DNA of 64,000 nt from the NCBI RefSeq assembly GCF_000731315.1, contig NZ_HG938353.1, forward strand, positions 3,286,001 through 3,350,000, read 5' to 3'. Numbering within the stretch: position 1 is the first letter of the stretch; each line of letters opens with the position of its first letter. The notes under the pieces are model-generated. The model saw only the letters and a program-made list of their open reading frames with translations, searched no databases and was not told the origin of the DNA. Of this stretch, positions 53,453 to 63,408 are shown one piece after another. The stretch is from Neorhizobium galegae bv. orientalis str. HAMBI 540. Its GTDB lineage: Bacteria; Pseudomonadota; Alphaproteobacteria; Rhizobiales; Rhizobiaceae. Position numbers and translations under genes: made by a program.

Positions 53453-55096
53453 ATGTACGAGCCGAAGGAGCCACATACTCGGCGGTCGGCATCGGCCCGG
53501 GCGTTGCGTTATCGCAGCGACTATCAGAGCTCACTCCTGAACCACCCTCTCCTCGAAGAGGAAGAACCCGAAGAACAGCCCCCGGCGCGCCATCAGCCTC
53601 GTCCTTCTTCAGCACCTGACTATCGACCCCGTTCGGATTATCATCGTGATCCGCCCGCCTATGAACGGGAAGATGACGACCGGATGCGATACGAGGACAT
53701 TCCGTTTGAAAAACGGATCGAGGCACAGCTTCACAGCCTGACGGAGATACAGTTCACCGATATCATCCGCTGGCTGCGCAAGGGCTTTCTGCGGATCATT
53801 GCCGCCGCAATTCTCGGCGCCGTCCTCGCGCTGCTTTATGCCGCCATTGCCTCGCCGCGCTATACGGTCGGCACCGAGATCATCATCGATCCTTCCAACC
53901 TCAACGTGGTTTCCGACGATGTCTTCTCCGCCAACCCGCAGCGGGATTCCCAGCTTCTGGAGGTCGAGAGCAAATTGCGGGTGCTGACGTCTCGCAACGT
54001 GCTGACCAAGGTCATCAACGATCTCAACCTCACCGAAGACCCGGAATTCAACCGTCCCGGACGGCTCGACGGCCTGCGCAACCTCATTTCATCGCCGTCC
54101 GCGCGCGAGAACCGGCAGTTGAGCGTCCTGCGGCAGCTCGAAAAGCAGGTTACCGCGACCCGCGACGACGGCTCGTTTGTCGTCGTGCTTTCGGTATGGA
54201 CGGGAGACGTCGACAAGTCGATCAAGCTGTCGAACGCGATCGTCTCGGCCTTCGAAGGGGAACTGTTCAAATCCTCCTCGGCTAGCGCCGGCCAGCTTGC
54301 AATCGGCCTCAACAGCCGGCTCGACGAACTGCGCCGTTCCGTCACGCAAGCCGAGGAGAAGGTCGAGCAGTTCAAGCGCCAGAACGACCTGCAATCGACG
54401 GCCGGCGAACTCACCAGCACCCGTATTTCCGGTGCGCTCGACACCCAGGTTCTCGACGCCCAGCAACGGCTGATCCAGGCGGATACCCGCTACAAGCAGC
54501 TGCAGGCGGCCTATGCCGACAGGCGGGTTGCGAATTCGGCCGTCTTCGACTCTGCCACCATGATCACCCTGCGCGCCAGCTATAGCGCCCTGCAGCAGCA
54601 GATCAGCTCGATGACACTCGTCTATGGCACCCGCCATCCGCGTCTAGTCGCCCTGCAGTCGGAACTTGCCTCCGTCGATCGCGCGATCTCAGAGGAAGCC
54701 GCCCGTCTTCTTCAGTCCGCCAAGACCGATGTCGATCAGGCAAACAACGCTCTTCAGGAACTGCGCCGCAAATCCGACGCCTCGCGCTCGACCGTGTTTA
54801 CCGAAAACGACGCCCAGGTGCGCTTGCGCGAGCTTGAGCGGGATGCACGCTCCAAGGCCGCCGTCTACGAAACCTATCTGTCGCGAACGCACCAGATCAG
54901 TGAACGTCAGCAGATCGATACCAGCAATGTCCGCGTGATTTCGCCGCCGGTGCCGCCGCAATCGAAGAGCTGGCCGCCAAGCTCGCTGCTGCTGATGATC
55001 GGCGGCGCCTTCGCTGGCGCCATTTTCGGCGTGCTGATGGCACTCACATTCGGCCTGTTCGGCCATATGCGCGAAGCCGGCCGCGAGTTCGCCTGA
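53453..55096 (+). CDS. Wzz/GumC-type polysaccharide chain-length protein (no kinase domain)
   Basis: Inner-membrane polysaccharide co-polymerase of 547 residues. A Pro/Glu/Arg-rich cytoplasmic extension of about 95 residues precedes the Wzz domain; TM1 is about 113-133 (GFLRIIAAAILGAVLALLYAA), TM2 about 505-530. The periplasmic part holds long coiled coils (about 285-460) and ends with the Pro-rich VISPPVPPQSKSWP before TM2, typical of GumC/ExoP. It lacks the BY-kinase domain of ExoP. ATG 53453 with GGAGG six bases upstream. Confidence 0.9.
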   Translation: MYEPKEPHTRRSASARALRYRSDYQSSLLNHPLLEEEEPEEQPPARHQPRPSSAPDYRPRSDYHRDPPAYEREDDDRMRYEDIPFEKRIEAQLHSLTEIQFTDIIRWLRKGFLRIIAAAILGAVLALLYAAIASPRYTVGTEIIIDPSNLNVVSDDVFSANPQRDSQLLEVESKLRVLTSRNVLTKVINDLNLTEDPEFNRPGRLDGLRNLISSPSARENRQLSVLRQLEKQVTATRDDGSFVVVLSVWTGDVDKSIKLSNAIVSAFEGELFKSSSASAGQLAIGLNSRLDELRRSVTQAEEKVEQFKRQNDLQSTAGELTSTRISGALDTQVLDAQQRLIQADTRYKQLQAAYADRRVANSAVFDSATMITLRASYSALQQQISSMTLVYGTRHPRLVALQSELASVDRAISEEAARLLQSAKTDVDQANNALQELRRKSDASRSTVFTENDAQVRLRELERDARSKAAVYETYLSRTHQISERQQIDTSNVRVISPPVPPQSKSWPPSSLLLMIGGAFAGAIFGVLMALTFGLFGHMREAGREFA

Positions 55097-55101
55097 ATTT
55101 T

Positions 55102-56199
55102 CTATTTCTTCGGAACCAGCGCCTCGTGCAATTCCGGCAGCCATGACTTGGTGGTCGGGTCCCAGGGGCCGAATTCGTGCGACGCGAAATCCCAATAGGC
55201 CCAGCTCATGCCGCGTCCCTCGATCTCTTCCCGCATGATCCGCGTGTAGGTCACCCGGTCGGGATAATAGGCGAGCGAATTGGAGCCGAATTCACCGACG
55301 AAAATCGGCCGATCGTTCTTTTTCCCCCACTCGACCGCCATGTCGAGAGGCGTCCTGATCTCCTCGATCTGCGCCTTTTCGCAGCAGGCCGTTCCGAGCC
55401 AGGGCCTGGATCCCTCGATCCAGCTGGCGCCCTGCATCGTGAATTTGAACGGTGCGTAGTTGTGTATGGTGACGATCAGGCGGCGGTCGTCGGCCGGGAT
55501 CGCCAGCTTCCCGAGCCCCCAGGCAGTGCTCCACTCCGCCGGATCGACAATCAGGAAGCGGTAAGGATTTGTCCTGCGGATCACCGCAAGCGCCTGGGCG
55601 AGCAGCTCGTTCCAGACCTCTTCCGTTTTGCCGTGCGGTTCGTTGTAGAGCTCGAACAGCACCTTGTCGTTGGGCAGGCTCTGGTATCGCCGTGCAAGCT
55701 GCTCCCAGATCGCCAGGAAACGCTCGCGGCTCATCTCCACGCCGATCGCGACCTCCTCCGCCTCCAGGGGATCGCCATCCATCTCATGATAATGGTGGAA
55801 GTCGATGATGATGTTGAGACCCCGCGACAGCGCGTTGTTGATCGCAAAGTCGACGCGCTTCATGAAAGGCTCGTCGAGCTTGTAGGGCGCAGAGACGGCC
55901 GCATGGCTGCTGAAACGGACCGGCAGCCGGATGGTCTGGAACCCGCCCTCCCTGACTGCCGCGAACAGCTCCGTGGAAAGCCGTCCTCCCCAGGCGCCCT
56001 CGCTCGGCGCCTCCAGCGTTCCCCCGAAATTAACCCCTCGCCCCAGCGCCTTGGCTTGATCGGCCGCGGTCAGTCCGGCGATTTCGGGCGGGCGGGTTTC
56101 TGAAAACGGTTTCAGCACGAAATTCTGCGCCTGCGCACCGGCAATCCCGAGCGCCATCAGCATCAGAGATCCGGCAAGCCGCGCCACCATCCTCAGCAT
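55102..56199 (-). CDS. Secreted GH5-family glycoside hydrolase
   Basis: Endoglycanase-like protein of 365 residues with a Sec signal peptide (about 1-24). GH5 motifs: IIDFHHYHEM, acid/base Glu187 in LYNEPHG, and nucleophile Glu303 in FVGEFGS. Start ATG 56199 with GGAG seven bases upstream. It is encoded against the flow of the locus, 5 bp from the convergent wzz. Probably trims or releases the polysaccharide made by neighbouring genes; cellulose-like beta-1,4-glucan is an alternative substrate. Confidence 0.9.
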   Translation of the reverse strand: MLRMVARLAGSLMLMALGIAGAQAQNFVLKPFSETRPPEIAGLTAADQAKALGRGVNFGGTLEAPSEGAWGGRLSTELFAAVREGGFQTIRLPVRFSSHAAVSAPYKLDEPFMKRVDFAINNALSRGLNIIIDFHHYHEMDGDPLEAEEVAIGVEMSRERFLAIWEQLARRYQSLPNDKVLFELYNEPHGKTEEVWNELLAQALAVIRRTNPYRFLIVDPAEWSTAWGLGKLAIPADDRRLIVTIHNYAPFKFTMQGASWIEGSRPWLGTACCEKAQIEEIRTPLDMAVEWGKKNDRPIFVGEFGSNSLAYYPDRVTYTRIMREEIEGRGMSWAYWDFASHEFGPWDPTTKSWLPELHEALVPKK

Positions 56200-56481
56200 T
56201 CAAGATCTCCAGTCGTCTGTAAAAGAGCGCCGTCGGATTGCTTCATGAAGGCAAAGTCCGGTTCGACGCAGACAAGGTCAAGCAACCGGGCGGAAGTTTA
56301 TCCGGTTATGATGAACGCCCGGAAATCTCACGGCTGCACTTCCGGGTCATAGGCCCTTCCAAACCAGGCGCCCAGTCGCTCTCGACGAACCTCGCAGCAA
56401 CCGTTGCCGGGATATGGATGCTGGCGAGATTCGGCGGTTTCTGTTACGATTCGCGCGCGAAGAGAACGCGGCGGCGGGTGG

Positions 56482-57789
56482 ATGGCGAGAGACACGGACG
56501 AAGTTGCGTCTTCTGGAAATTTTGGCGCAACGCTACTGTTTTGCTGTGTCGGGTGCTTCTACTGGATCACCCTGACGCCATTCGTCGATACCAGCGTCAA
56601 TCCGGCTTTGGCGAAGCCGGCTCTCTGGAGCCAGCTGCTTGCCTATCTGCTATTCCTGATCGTGCTTGTCTATTCCATGACCCCGAGGGTGCGGAGCGTC
56701 ATCTTCCAGCCCCGCCTGCTGCTGACGCTGGTATTCGGATGGCTGTTTCTGACGGCGGCACTTTCCGTGGACCCTCTCGGGGCCGTGCGGCGCGTTCTGA
56801 TTGCGCTAACCGTCTGCATCAGCGCCAGCGCATTTCTGATGTTGCCGAAGGGCGAAAGCCAGTTTGCAAGGCTGGCCGGCGGCGGCGTGATGCTGATCGT
56901 CGGCCTTTGTTATTTCGGAGTGCTGTTTCTCCCGAGCCTCGCCATCCATCAGCTGACCGATTTTCTCGAGCCCCAGCATGCGGGGCGCTGGAAGGGAATT
57001 TACGTCCAGAAGAACGAGACGGGCGTCGTCATGGCGCTCTCCTGCTTCGTCGGCATCTACCTGGTGTCGGCCTGGTCGCGCATCATCGGGCTGCTCCTGA
57101 TCGCGGCAAGCTGCCTGTTCCTGCTGAAAACCGGCGCCAAGACTTCGACCGCGATGCTGCCGGGCATCTTCCTCCTCAGTATTTTCTTCGAGCGCTGGCG
57201 CTGGATCCGCGTTCCCGTCGTCTTCGGCGGGGTCGGCCTGCTCAACCTGGCCACCGTCGGCGTCTCCACCATTGCGCCGCTGCGGGAGATCGTCGCGGCA
57301 ACGGGGATCGACACCACCTATACGGCACGCGCCGATATCTGGCGGCTGGCGCTCGATGCTATTGCACAGCATCCGATCACCGGTTATGGCTTCGGCTCTT
57401 TCTGGGGGGCGGAGAGCCTCGTCAACAGCGATATGCGCACCTTGAATTGGGCCGTGCGCGCGGTGGATGCCCACAATGCCTATGTCGATGCCGCCATGAA
57501 CGCCGGCATACCGGGATTGATATTGATGGTGATATGGGTCTTGGCTACTCCCCTTAAAAATCTGGCGGCAATCGACGCCGCAAAGAATTTCACGCCGCTC
57601 ACCAGGCTTTTTTTGAGGATCTGGCTTTTCTCGATCTTTCTGGCTTGCCTCGAAAGCATCTTCCTCGCACGGTCGGGACCGATCTGGTTCACGATGATGG
57701 TTGCCATGTTCGGCCTTGGCTACCAGGCGCGCTACCGTATCATAGCCTCCAGGAAGGCGGAGCCTGCCTATGGACCAGCGTACGCCTGA
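56482..57789 (+). CDS. O-antigen/exopolysaccharide polymerase (Wzy/ExoQ-like)
   Basis: Polytopic membrane protein of 435 residues, about 10-12 helices, with the Wzy_C-type periplasmic loop containing TARADIWRLALDAIAQHPITGYGFGSFW and AHNAYVDAAMNAGIPGL. These resemble ExoQ and O-antigen ligase/polymerase proteins. I use ATG 56482; a frame from 56404 is open but lacks support. The last 20 bases overlap the WecG-like gene, so the two are coupled. Confidence 0.88.
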   Translation: MARDTDEVASSGNFGATLLFCCVGCFYWITLTPFVDTSVNPALAKPALWSQLLAYLLFLIVLVYSMTPRVRSVIFQPRLLLTLVFGWLFLTAALSVDPLGAVRRVLIALTVCISASAFLMLPKGESQFARLAGGGVMLIVGLCYFGVLFLPSLAIHQLTDFLEPQHAGRWKGIYVQKNETGVVMALSCFVGIYLVSAWSRIIGLLLIAASCLFLLKTGAKTSTAMLPGIFLLSIFFERWRWIRVPVVFGGVGLLNLATVGVSTIAPLREIVAATGIDTTYTARADIWRLALDAIAQHPITGYGFGSFWGAESLVNSDMRTLNWAVRAVDAHNAYVDAAMNAGIPGLILMVIWVLATPLKNLAAIDAAKNFTPLTRLFLRIWLFSIFLACLESIFLARSGPIWFTMMVAMFGLGYQARYRIIASRKAEPAYGPAYA

Positions 57790-58567
57790 GATGTCTGAGC
57801 AAGCACCTGCAAAACAACGGCGAGCCTCAGTCTTCGGCATCGAGTTCTCCACCTGGGACGCCGGCAGGATCGTCGATGCCATCGTCACTGAACCGGTTCC
57901 TGCGGGAGAAGGCCTGCGGCTACTGGTGACCGCCAATCTCGATCACATCGTGCAACTGAACAGGAATGCCGCCTTCAAAGCCGCCTATGACAAGGCGTGG
58001 CTGACAACGGTCGATGGAGCCCCCGTCTTCCTCTATGCGCGGCTGCGTGGGCTCGACGTCCCCGGCCGTATCACCGGCGCCGATCTGTTTCCCGAAATCA
58101 TCGAACGCCTGAAGCCGGGCATTCACCGGCCCCTGCTTTTATGCTCGAGCGAAACCACGGCCGCTATCCTGGACGAAAAACTGCGCGCGCTCGGCTTTTC
58201 CGAACACCTCATCGTCACGGCACCCCCGGCTTTCGAGCGAAACGAGGTGTTTGGCCGGGAATTGGTGTCCAAGCTTCGGGAAAACCGGGTGACCCATGTC
58301 TTCTTCGGCATCGGCGCGCCCAAATCCGAAATCTGGATGGACAAGCACCGCGCCGATCTTCCCGATTGCTACGGCTTCGGTTTTGGCGCCGGGCTCGACT
58401 TCTATGCCGGCGTCAAATCGCGTGCTCCGGTCTTCCTGCGGAAAGCTGGGCTGGAATTCCTCTGGCGCGTCGCGACAGAACCGCGCCGCCTGGCACGGCG
58501 TTATTTCATCACGTCCTGGGCATTCTGCTGGGCTGTATACAAGGATCTCACGGCCGACCGGCGCTAG
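57770..58567 (+). CDS. WecG/TagA/CpsF family glycosyltransferase
   Basis: GT26 transferase of 265 residues, adding a sugar to a lipid-linked acceptor at the membrane. Signatures: TANLDHIVQLNRN, GAPVFLYARLRG, ITGADLFPEII and VFFGIGAPKSEIWMDKH. The C-terminal AxxR-rich segment (ATEPRRLARRYF) is the membrane-associating part. ATG 57770 with GGAG seven bases upstream, overlapping the polymerase gene by 20 bases. Confidence 0.92.
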   Translation: MDQRTPEMSEQAPAKQRRASVFGIEFSTWDAGRIVDAIVTEPVPAGEGLRLLVTANLDHIVQLNRNAAFKAAYDKAWLTTVDGAPVFLYARLRGLDVPGRITGADLFPEIIERLKPGIHRPLLLCSSETTAAILDEKLRALGFSEHLIVTAPPAFERNEVFGRELVSKLRENRVTHVFFGIGAPKSEIWMDKHRADLPDCYGFGFGAGLDFYAGVKSRAPVFLRKAGLEFLWRVATEPRRLARRYFITSWAFCWAVYKDLTADRR

Positions 58568-58588
58568 AGGCGCGGGAGGAGGCCCTTT

Positions 58589-59362
58589 TCAGGCGACGCC
58601 GATCCGCTTCAGCGTATCAATCACGCTCTCGACCTTGATGCCGCGCCGGCGCACCTTGTCGACCACTTGCGAGAAGAAAGCCGGCGAACAGCCGATATTC
58701 GTCGGGTCCTCGCGCACGTCGTGGGTATAGAAGATCAGCCAGCCGCAGCGCCGCTCGACATCGTCCAGCATCCTGTCGATCGACGATGAATCGTTGCTGC
58801 AGTCATAGAGTTCCTGCGCTTTCAGATGGGCGAGATCGATGAGGCCGGAATTGGTGCCGACCTTGATGCCCCGCAGGCCAGGATAGTGATGCATCAGCGC
58901 CAGCTTGGACGGAACCGAAATCATCCCGAAAGGATAAGCGAACGAAACCGGCCTTGCAGAGCCGACGATCCGGGCGATCTCTTCATCATTCCGCCTGACA
59001 TCGGCCATCAGGTCCCGACGGGGCGTTTTCTGGACGTTGATATGGCCATGCGTGTGGCCGCCGATCTCGTGTCCCCTGCCCGAAAGTGTCGCAACCATCT
59101 CCTGATCGACGATCAACTGGCCGTTTTCGACGCGTTGCATCAGCCCGCTTGCAAGGTAGAAAGTGCCGAGCATGCCCGCATCCTCAAGAGCAGGCGCGGC
59201 ATTCTCGAAAACCGAGACAGGAAAATCGTCGAAGGTGAAAGCAACGACGGGTGCATCCAGTTTCAACAGGTGCGGGCGAAAATAGACGTGCCGCCCGAGC
59301 TTGCGGGATACGCCCGCCAGTATCTCCGAACCGGACATTTCCCAGAGTTTCGGCTTTTTCAT
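58589..59362 (-). CDS. Polysaccharide deacetylase (NodB/CE4) family protein
   Basis: CE4 esterase-like protein of 257 residues. Motif 1 is FTFDDFP (Asp45, Asp46) and motif 2 is HTHGH (His103, His107), giving the metal triad; FAYPFG is motif 3. No obvious signal peptide, so it may act in the cytoplasm on lipid-linked or nucleotide sugars. It would remove N- or O-acetyl groups from the polysaccharide. Confidence 0.9.
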   Translation of the reverse strand: MKKPKLWEMSGSEILAGVSRKLGRHVYFRPHLLKLDAPVVAFTFDDFPVSVFENAAPALEDAGMLGTFYLASGLMQRVENGQLIVDQEMVATLSGRGHEIGGHTHGHINVQKTPRRDLMADVRRNDEEIARIVGSARPVSFAYPFGMISVPSKLALMHHYPGLRGIKVGTNSGLIDLAHLKAQELYDCSNDSSSIDRMLDDVERRCGWLIFYTHDVREDPTNIGCSPAFFSQVVDKVRRRGIKVESVIDTLKRIGVA

Positions 59363-59411
59363 TTACCCCCATCCATTGCAGTCGGATCTCCCACAGCCTG
59401 AAAACATAACC

Positions 59412-60605
59412 TCAAATACTTACGGTTGTCTCAACCTCAGGCACCGCAGAAACGGCACTTCCCGCTATCCCTGCGGCCTGAAGAAGATGAATGAACCTTT
59501 CGGCCGATTTTTCGACGCTGAATTCTGCCGCGCGGGCCTGGAGAACTGCGCTTTCAAGCGGCTGCTCGAGCGTCATGGCCATGGCCTGCGAAAGCGCGCC
59601 GGCGGCGCCGACCGGCACCAGCCGCCCAAGCCTGCCGCCTTCCAGGATCTCGCGCGGCCCATAAGGCGCATCCGTCGCGACGACTGGCACGCCGCAGGCC
59701 ATCGCCTCGATCAGGGCGTTCCCCAGCCCCTCGTGCGAAGAGGACGATACGAAAAGCGAAGCCTGCGATACGACTGACAACGGGTCCGGATTGTGTCCCG
59801 GCAGGCTGATATCCGCCGACAGGTTCCTGGCTTCGATCAAGGCTTCCAGATTGCCGCGCTCATCACCTTCTCCGACGATCGTCAGCCGCGCGGCTCGCGT
59901 CCGCCTGAGTTGCGCGAAGGCCTCGATCAGCGTCGCGTATCCTTTTTCCGGAGAGAGCCTGCCGACCGAAACAATGAGGCCAGGCTCCGGTGAGCGGCCA
60001 AGTTGTTCAATCCGCCGCCGCATCTGCGGTGTCAGAACGGCATTGGTTCCAAGATTGGCGACTTTCGCCGCCGGCACCCCAAAACGGTCGATGAGATCGT
60101 TTCGCGCACCCGCCGTCAGCGTCAGCACGAGATCGGCGCGCGGATAGGCAAATCGGATCAGCCTGTAGGCCAGCCGGTTCTGCCAGTAGGGATCACCTGT
60201 TCGCGCCTGCAAGGGGCTTGCCACCTCCCGCAAGACGATCGACGGCCGCGTTTCCTTCGCAAGCCCTCGGGAGGCCAGGATCACCAGAACATTCGCCGCC
60301 GCCTCGGAAGACACCAGCGCCCTGGGGCGCCCCGTGACCAATAACCGTCTCAATGCAGCGGACGCGAAGGCAAGGCGCAATTTGCGGCCATTGCCGAGAT
60401 CGATGACAGGCACGTCGGAGCGAATCAGCTCCCGCAAGGGACCCGAACTCTGAAGCGTGACGATTGCGCTCGGAAATCCCTGGGCCTGCAATTCGTTCGC
60501 CAGCAGGATGGCGTCACGCTGAGCACCACCGCCATCGAAACCGCGAACGAGAAAACAAATCCGGGCTGCGATCGGATCAACAATCCGAGAGCTATTCATA
60601 ATCAT
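59412..60605 (-). CDS. Glycosyltransferase family 4 protein
   Basis: GT-B fold transferase of 397 residues. N-terminal acceptor domain begins CFLVRGFDGGGAQRDAILLANELQ; the nucleotide-sugar domain has VGRLSPEKGYATLIEAFAQL and SSSSHEGLGNALIEAMACGVPVVATD with the E-x7-E motif. Start at 60605 (GGG six bases upstream) or 60599. Upstream of the deacetylase on the same strand with a 49-bp gap. Confidence 0.92.
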   Translation of the reverse strand: MIMNSSRIVDPIAARICFLVRGFDGGGAQRDAILLANELQAQGFPSAIVTLQSSGPLRELIRSDVPVIDLGNGRKLRLAFASAALRRLLVTGRPRALVSSEAAANVLVILASRGLAKETRPSIVLREVASPLQARTGDPYWQNRLAYRLIRFAYPRADLVLTLTAGARNDLIDRFGVPAAKVANLGTNAVLTPQMRRRIEQLGRSPEPGLIVSVGRLSPEKGYATLIEAFAQLRRTRAARLTIVGEGDERGNLEALIEARNLSADISLPGHNPDPLSVVSQASLFVSSSSHEGLGNALIEAMACGVPVVATDAPYGPREILEGGRLGRLVPVGAAGALSQAMAMTLEQPLESAVLQARAAEFSVEKSAERFIHLLQAAGIAGSAVSAVPEVETTVSI

Positions 60606-60733
60606 CACATGCCCTATGATTATTGCGTTTGTTCCTGCTAAGGAAGGATCTGCATCACTCCCGGCAACGATCCGGCCTACCCTAGAGGGTTAGCGGTTAA
60701 TTCTGACCAAATGCATATTATTGGGCGACGAAA

Positions 60734-62158
60734 TTGAGCGATAGACATGCCTCGGTGTATTTAGCCTCGCGGGCGACCTCGGCCATCATCAATCTCGTGT
60801 CGGTTTCCATCTTCACGCGCATGACCAGCGCCGACGTTTACGGCCAGTATATTATCGGATTTTCGATCTGCATGATGGTCTACAGCCTCGGCGTCCAGTG
60901 GATCGTATTCGCGCATTTCGGACGATACGACCCGAGGGAAGCCGATCGGCTCGCCGGTGCGCTGCTGCTGGTTTCAGGAATCGTGATGTTGCCGGCGGTC
61001 GGCGCCATATACCTGTTCTACCTGTTTGGAACGTTGCATGCCGATGTCGCGGCCAGCAGCAGCTTGCTGGTGGTTTGCTTCACCTTGTATTTTGTCGCAG
61101 TCGAAATCAGCCGCGCCCACCTTCTTGTCCGGCTTGTTGCCATCGCGACCATCGCCCGCAGCGTCTTCTCCCTGCTGTTCGGTTTCATCGCCGTGCTCGA
61201 ATTCGAGACGCCCGGCGCGCTGCTGGCGGGCGTAGGGCTGGGTTATGCGCTGGGCTCCGTGCCGGTTTTCCGGCATTTCAGCCGCACCATATGGGCGTCC
61301 GGCTTCGTCTGGCCGCGGAGCAGCGACGTGCGCAGGATGTGGCGCTACGGCTGGCCGCTTGCCATAGCCTTCGGCGCCTCCGCAGCGGCCATGAATGTCG
61401 ATAGATTGCTGCTGGCGGGACTCTATAACACCAGCACCGTCGCGCCTTACGGGACCGTGCTCGACCTCATGAAGCAGACCTTCCTGGTCCTGGCCGAGGC
61501 GATCAGCGCGGGATATATTTCAAGCGCCAAGAACCTTCACACCGAGGGAAAGGGCTCCGACGCGCGCCATACCCTCAAGCGCGCCTTCATTACCCAGTGC
61601 TATATCGTTATTTTCGGCACGGTATCATTCATCCTGCTCGGCGACGTCGTCTTTGCGGTCCTCCTGGCTCCCAGCTATCTGCCGGTCGTCACCCAGATCA
61701 TGCCGATCCTGCTCGTCGCAAATGCGCTTCTCGTCATGCGTTCCCACTATTTCGGCCAGGTGATTTATTTCAGCGGGACAACGAACCTGGAACTGGTCGC
61801 TTCGGTCGCGATGCTGGCGGTCACCGGTACGCTGAGCTACCTGCTTATCCCTTCATATTCCGCAATGGGCGCCGCCATCGCCTTCACGCTTGGGCAGGCA
61901 GCGGCGCTGTTGATCTGCCTGATCTACGCGTCCGGAAACCTGCGCATGCCTCTCGACCTGCCGCGGGGCAGCCTATTGCTGGCGCTTGGCATAGCTCTCG
62001 TCGCCGTCGGTAAGGGTGTCCAGCTCGTGGCGGGGGAGCCGGTTGCAAGCGCCATCAACTTCGTGTTGATCGGCATCGCCAGCGCCTATATCGCCCTGCG
62101 CTGGAACCTGTTCGATGCCCGTTCGCTGCTTCAGCGTTTTTATCCGCGACGGGGCTAG
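60734..62158 (+). CDS. Polysaccharide flippase (Wzx/MATE-like)
   Basis: Polytopic membrane protein of 474 residues with about 12-14 helices and the start ASRATSAIINLVSVSIFTRMTSADVYGQYII of the polysaccharide transport family. It would flip lipid-linked repeat units to the periplasm for the Wzy polymerase. The start is TTG 60734 with only weak GGG-type spacing; GTG 60755 is an alternative. The last four bases overlap the convergent GT4 gene. Confidence 0.9.
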   Translation: MSDRHASVYLASRATSAIINLVSVSIFTRMTSADVYGQYIIGFSICMMVYSLGVQWIVFAHFGRYDPREADRLAGALLLVSGIVMLPAVGAIYLFYLFGTLHADVAASSSLLVVCFTLYFVAVEISRAHLLVRLVAIATIARSVFSLLFGFIAVLEFETPGALLAGVGLGYALGSVPVFRHFSRTIWASGFVWPRSSDVRRMWRYGWPLAIAFGASAAAMNVDRLLLAGLYNTSTVAPYGTVLDLMKQTFLVLAEAISAGYISSAKNLHTEGKGSDARHTLKRAFITQCYIVIFGTVSFILLGDVVFAVLLAPSYLPVVTQIMPILLVANALLVMRSHYFGQVIYFSGTTNLELVASVAMLAVTGTLSYLLIPSYSAMGAAIAFTLGQAAALLICLIYASGNLRMPLDLPRGSLLLALGIALVAVGKGVQLVAGEPVASAINFVLIGIASAYIALRWNLFDARSLLQRFYPRRG

Positions 62159-63270
62159 CCGGCCTCGGAGCGCAGGAAATTCGTATACCGCTCCAGCATC
62201 AGCTCCCGGCTGTGATGCTCGCGATGCAATCGCGCGAAATCGCTGCGAAGCTGCGCGTCCGGATAATTCGCAGCGAGGTCCTTGACCGCATCGGCAAGAC
62301 CGGTCGCATCGCAGGGCGGATGGAACCGCGTCATGGATACGTTTTCATGCTCGTCGCCGATGCAAAGCACCTCGCGCAGAACCGGGAGATCGGACGCAAC
62401 AACCGGCAGCCCCGCCATCGAAGCCTCGACCCCTGCAAGGCCGAAAGTCTCCCAGATCGAGGGAAACACATAGATATTGCCGGTCGTGAGGATGTCACCG
62501 AGTTCATCCCGATCGATGGAGCCCACCAGATGGACGCGTTCAGCCACATCGAGGGCGCGCGCTTTGTCTTCAAGCGCCGCGCGGTTGGGGCCATCACCGG
62601 CGATGATCAGATGCATTCCCGGCAGCAGCCGGAGCGCCTCCACCAATACGCCATGATCTTTCTGATCCACCAGCCTGCCGGTCGCGACCAGCAAGAATGC
62701 GTCCGGCGCAATGGAAAGGCGCTGCCGCCAGTCGACCGCTGCACGCGCCGGCGGAATGGGATCGACACCGTGCGGGATCAGAATGAAACGCCGCCGGTAG
62801 GCGGCCGGCCATTTGCCGAACGAAGCGCTGGTCGATACGGAATTGGATACGAAATGGGTGAAGATTCCCGTCGAGCCGAACAGCCAGTCGAGTGCCTTCC
62901 AATGCCGGCGAATACCCTCGGGCGCTGCGGTGTGATGGGCAGCGCGCACGGGCACCCGGCCGAGAAAGCCAAGGAATCCGCCAAAGACCGAAGCCGCAGC
63001 CTGGTAGGTGAATATCGCGTCGTACTTTCGGGAGAGGATGGCCCATGCGAGGCGCGCAAGATTGCGAAGCGTGGCGACCGTCCCGTGACCGGTATCGAGA
63101 GACAGGGTCTGCACGTCGAAACCGCGGGCATGCAATCCGGTTTCGACCATCTGCACAAGTGTCCGAACGCCACCCATCTTGTCATGGGTGACGAGCTGGA
63201 GGATCCGCATCCCCGAAGGATTTAGCGTATCGGCAGCTTCTGGAAAAGCGGAGCTGAATTCGTGCCTCAT
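62155..63270 (-). CDS. Glycosyltransferase family 4 protein
   Basis: GT-B transferase of 371 residues. The acceptor domain starts MRILQLVTHDKMGGVRTLVQMVETGL, with ILIPHGVDP at the domain border; the donor domain has VATGRLVDQKDHGVLVEALRLL and FPSIWETFGLAGVEASMAGLPVVASD with E-x7-E. ATG 63270 is used; ATG 63210, directly before MRILQL, is a credible alternative because the first 20 residues are not family-like. Confidence 0.9.
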   Translation of the reverse strand: MRHEFSSAFPEAADTLNPSGMRILQLVTHDKMGGVRTLVQMVETGLHARGFDVQTLSLDTGHGTVATLRNLARLAWAILSRKYDAIFTYQAAASVFGGFLGFLGRVPVRAAHHTAAPEGIRRHWKALDWLFGSTGIFTHFVSNSVSTSASFGKWPAAYRRRFILIPHGVDPIPPARAAVDWRQRLSIAPDAFLLVATGRLVDQKDHGVLVEALRLLPGMHLIIAGDGPNRAALEDKARALDVAERVHLVGSIDRDELGDILTTGNIYVFPSIWETFGLAGVEASMAGLPVVASDLPVLREVLCIGDEHENVSMTRFHPPCDATGLADAVKDLAANYPDAQLRSDFARLHREHHSRELMLERYTNFLRSEAG

Positions 63271-63408
63271 GACCGGAACCTAGGGCTGAAATCTTAAAAT
63301 CTGTGAAGAGAGATCATTCACATTCCTTCTATCCGATTTTTTCGCGGATCAAAAACTCTCCTGCGCGGTTTTGCCTGATGAGCAAAACAGAAACAGGAGG
63401 CAGATCCC

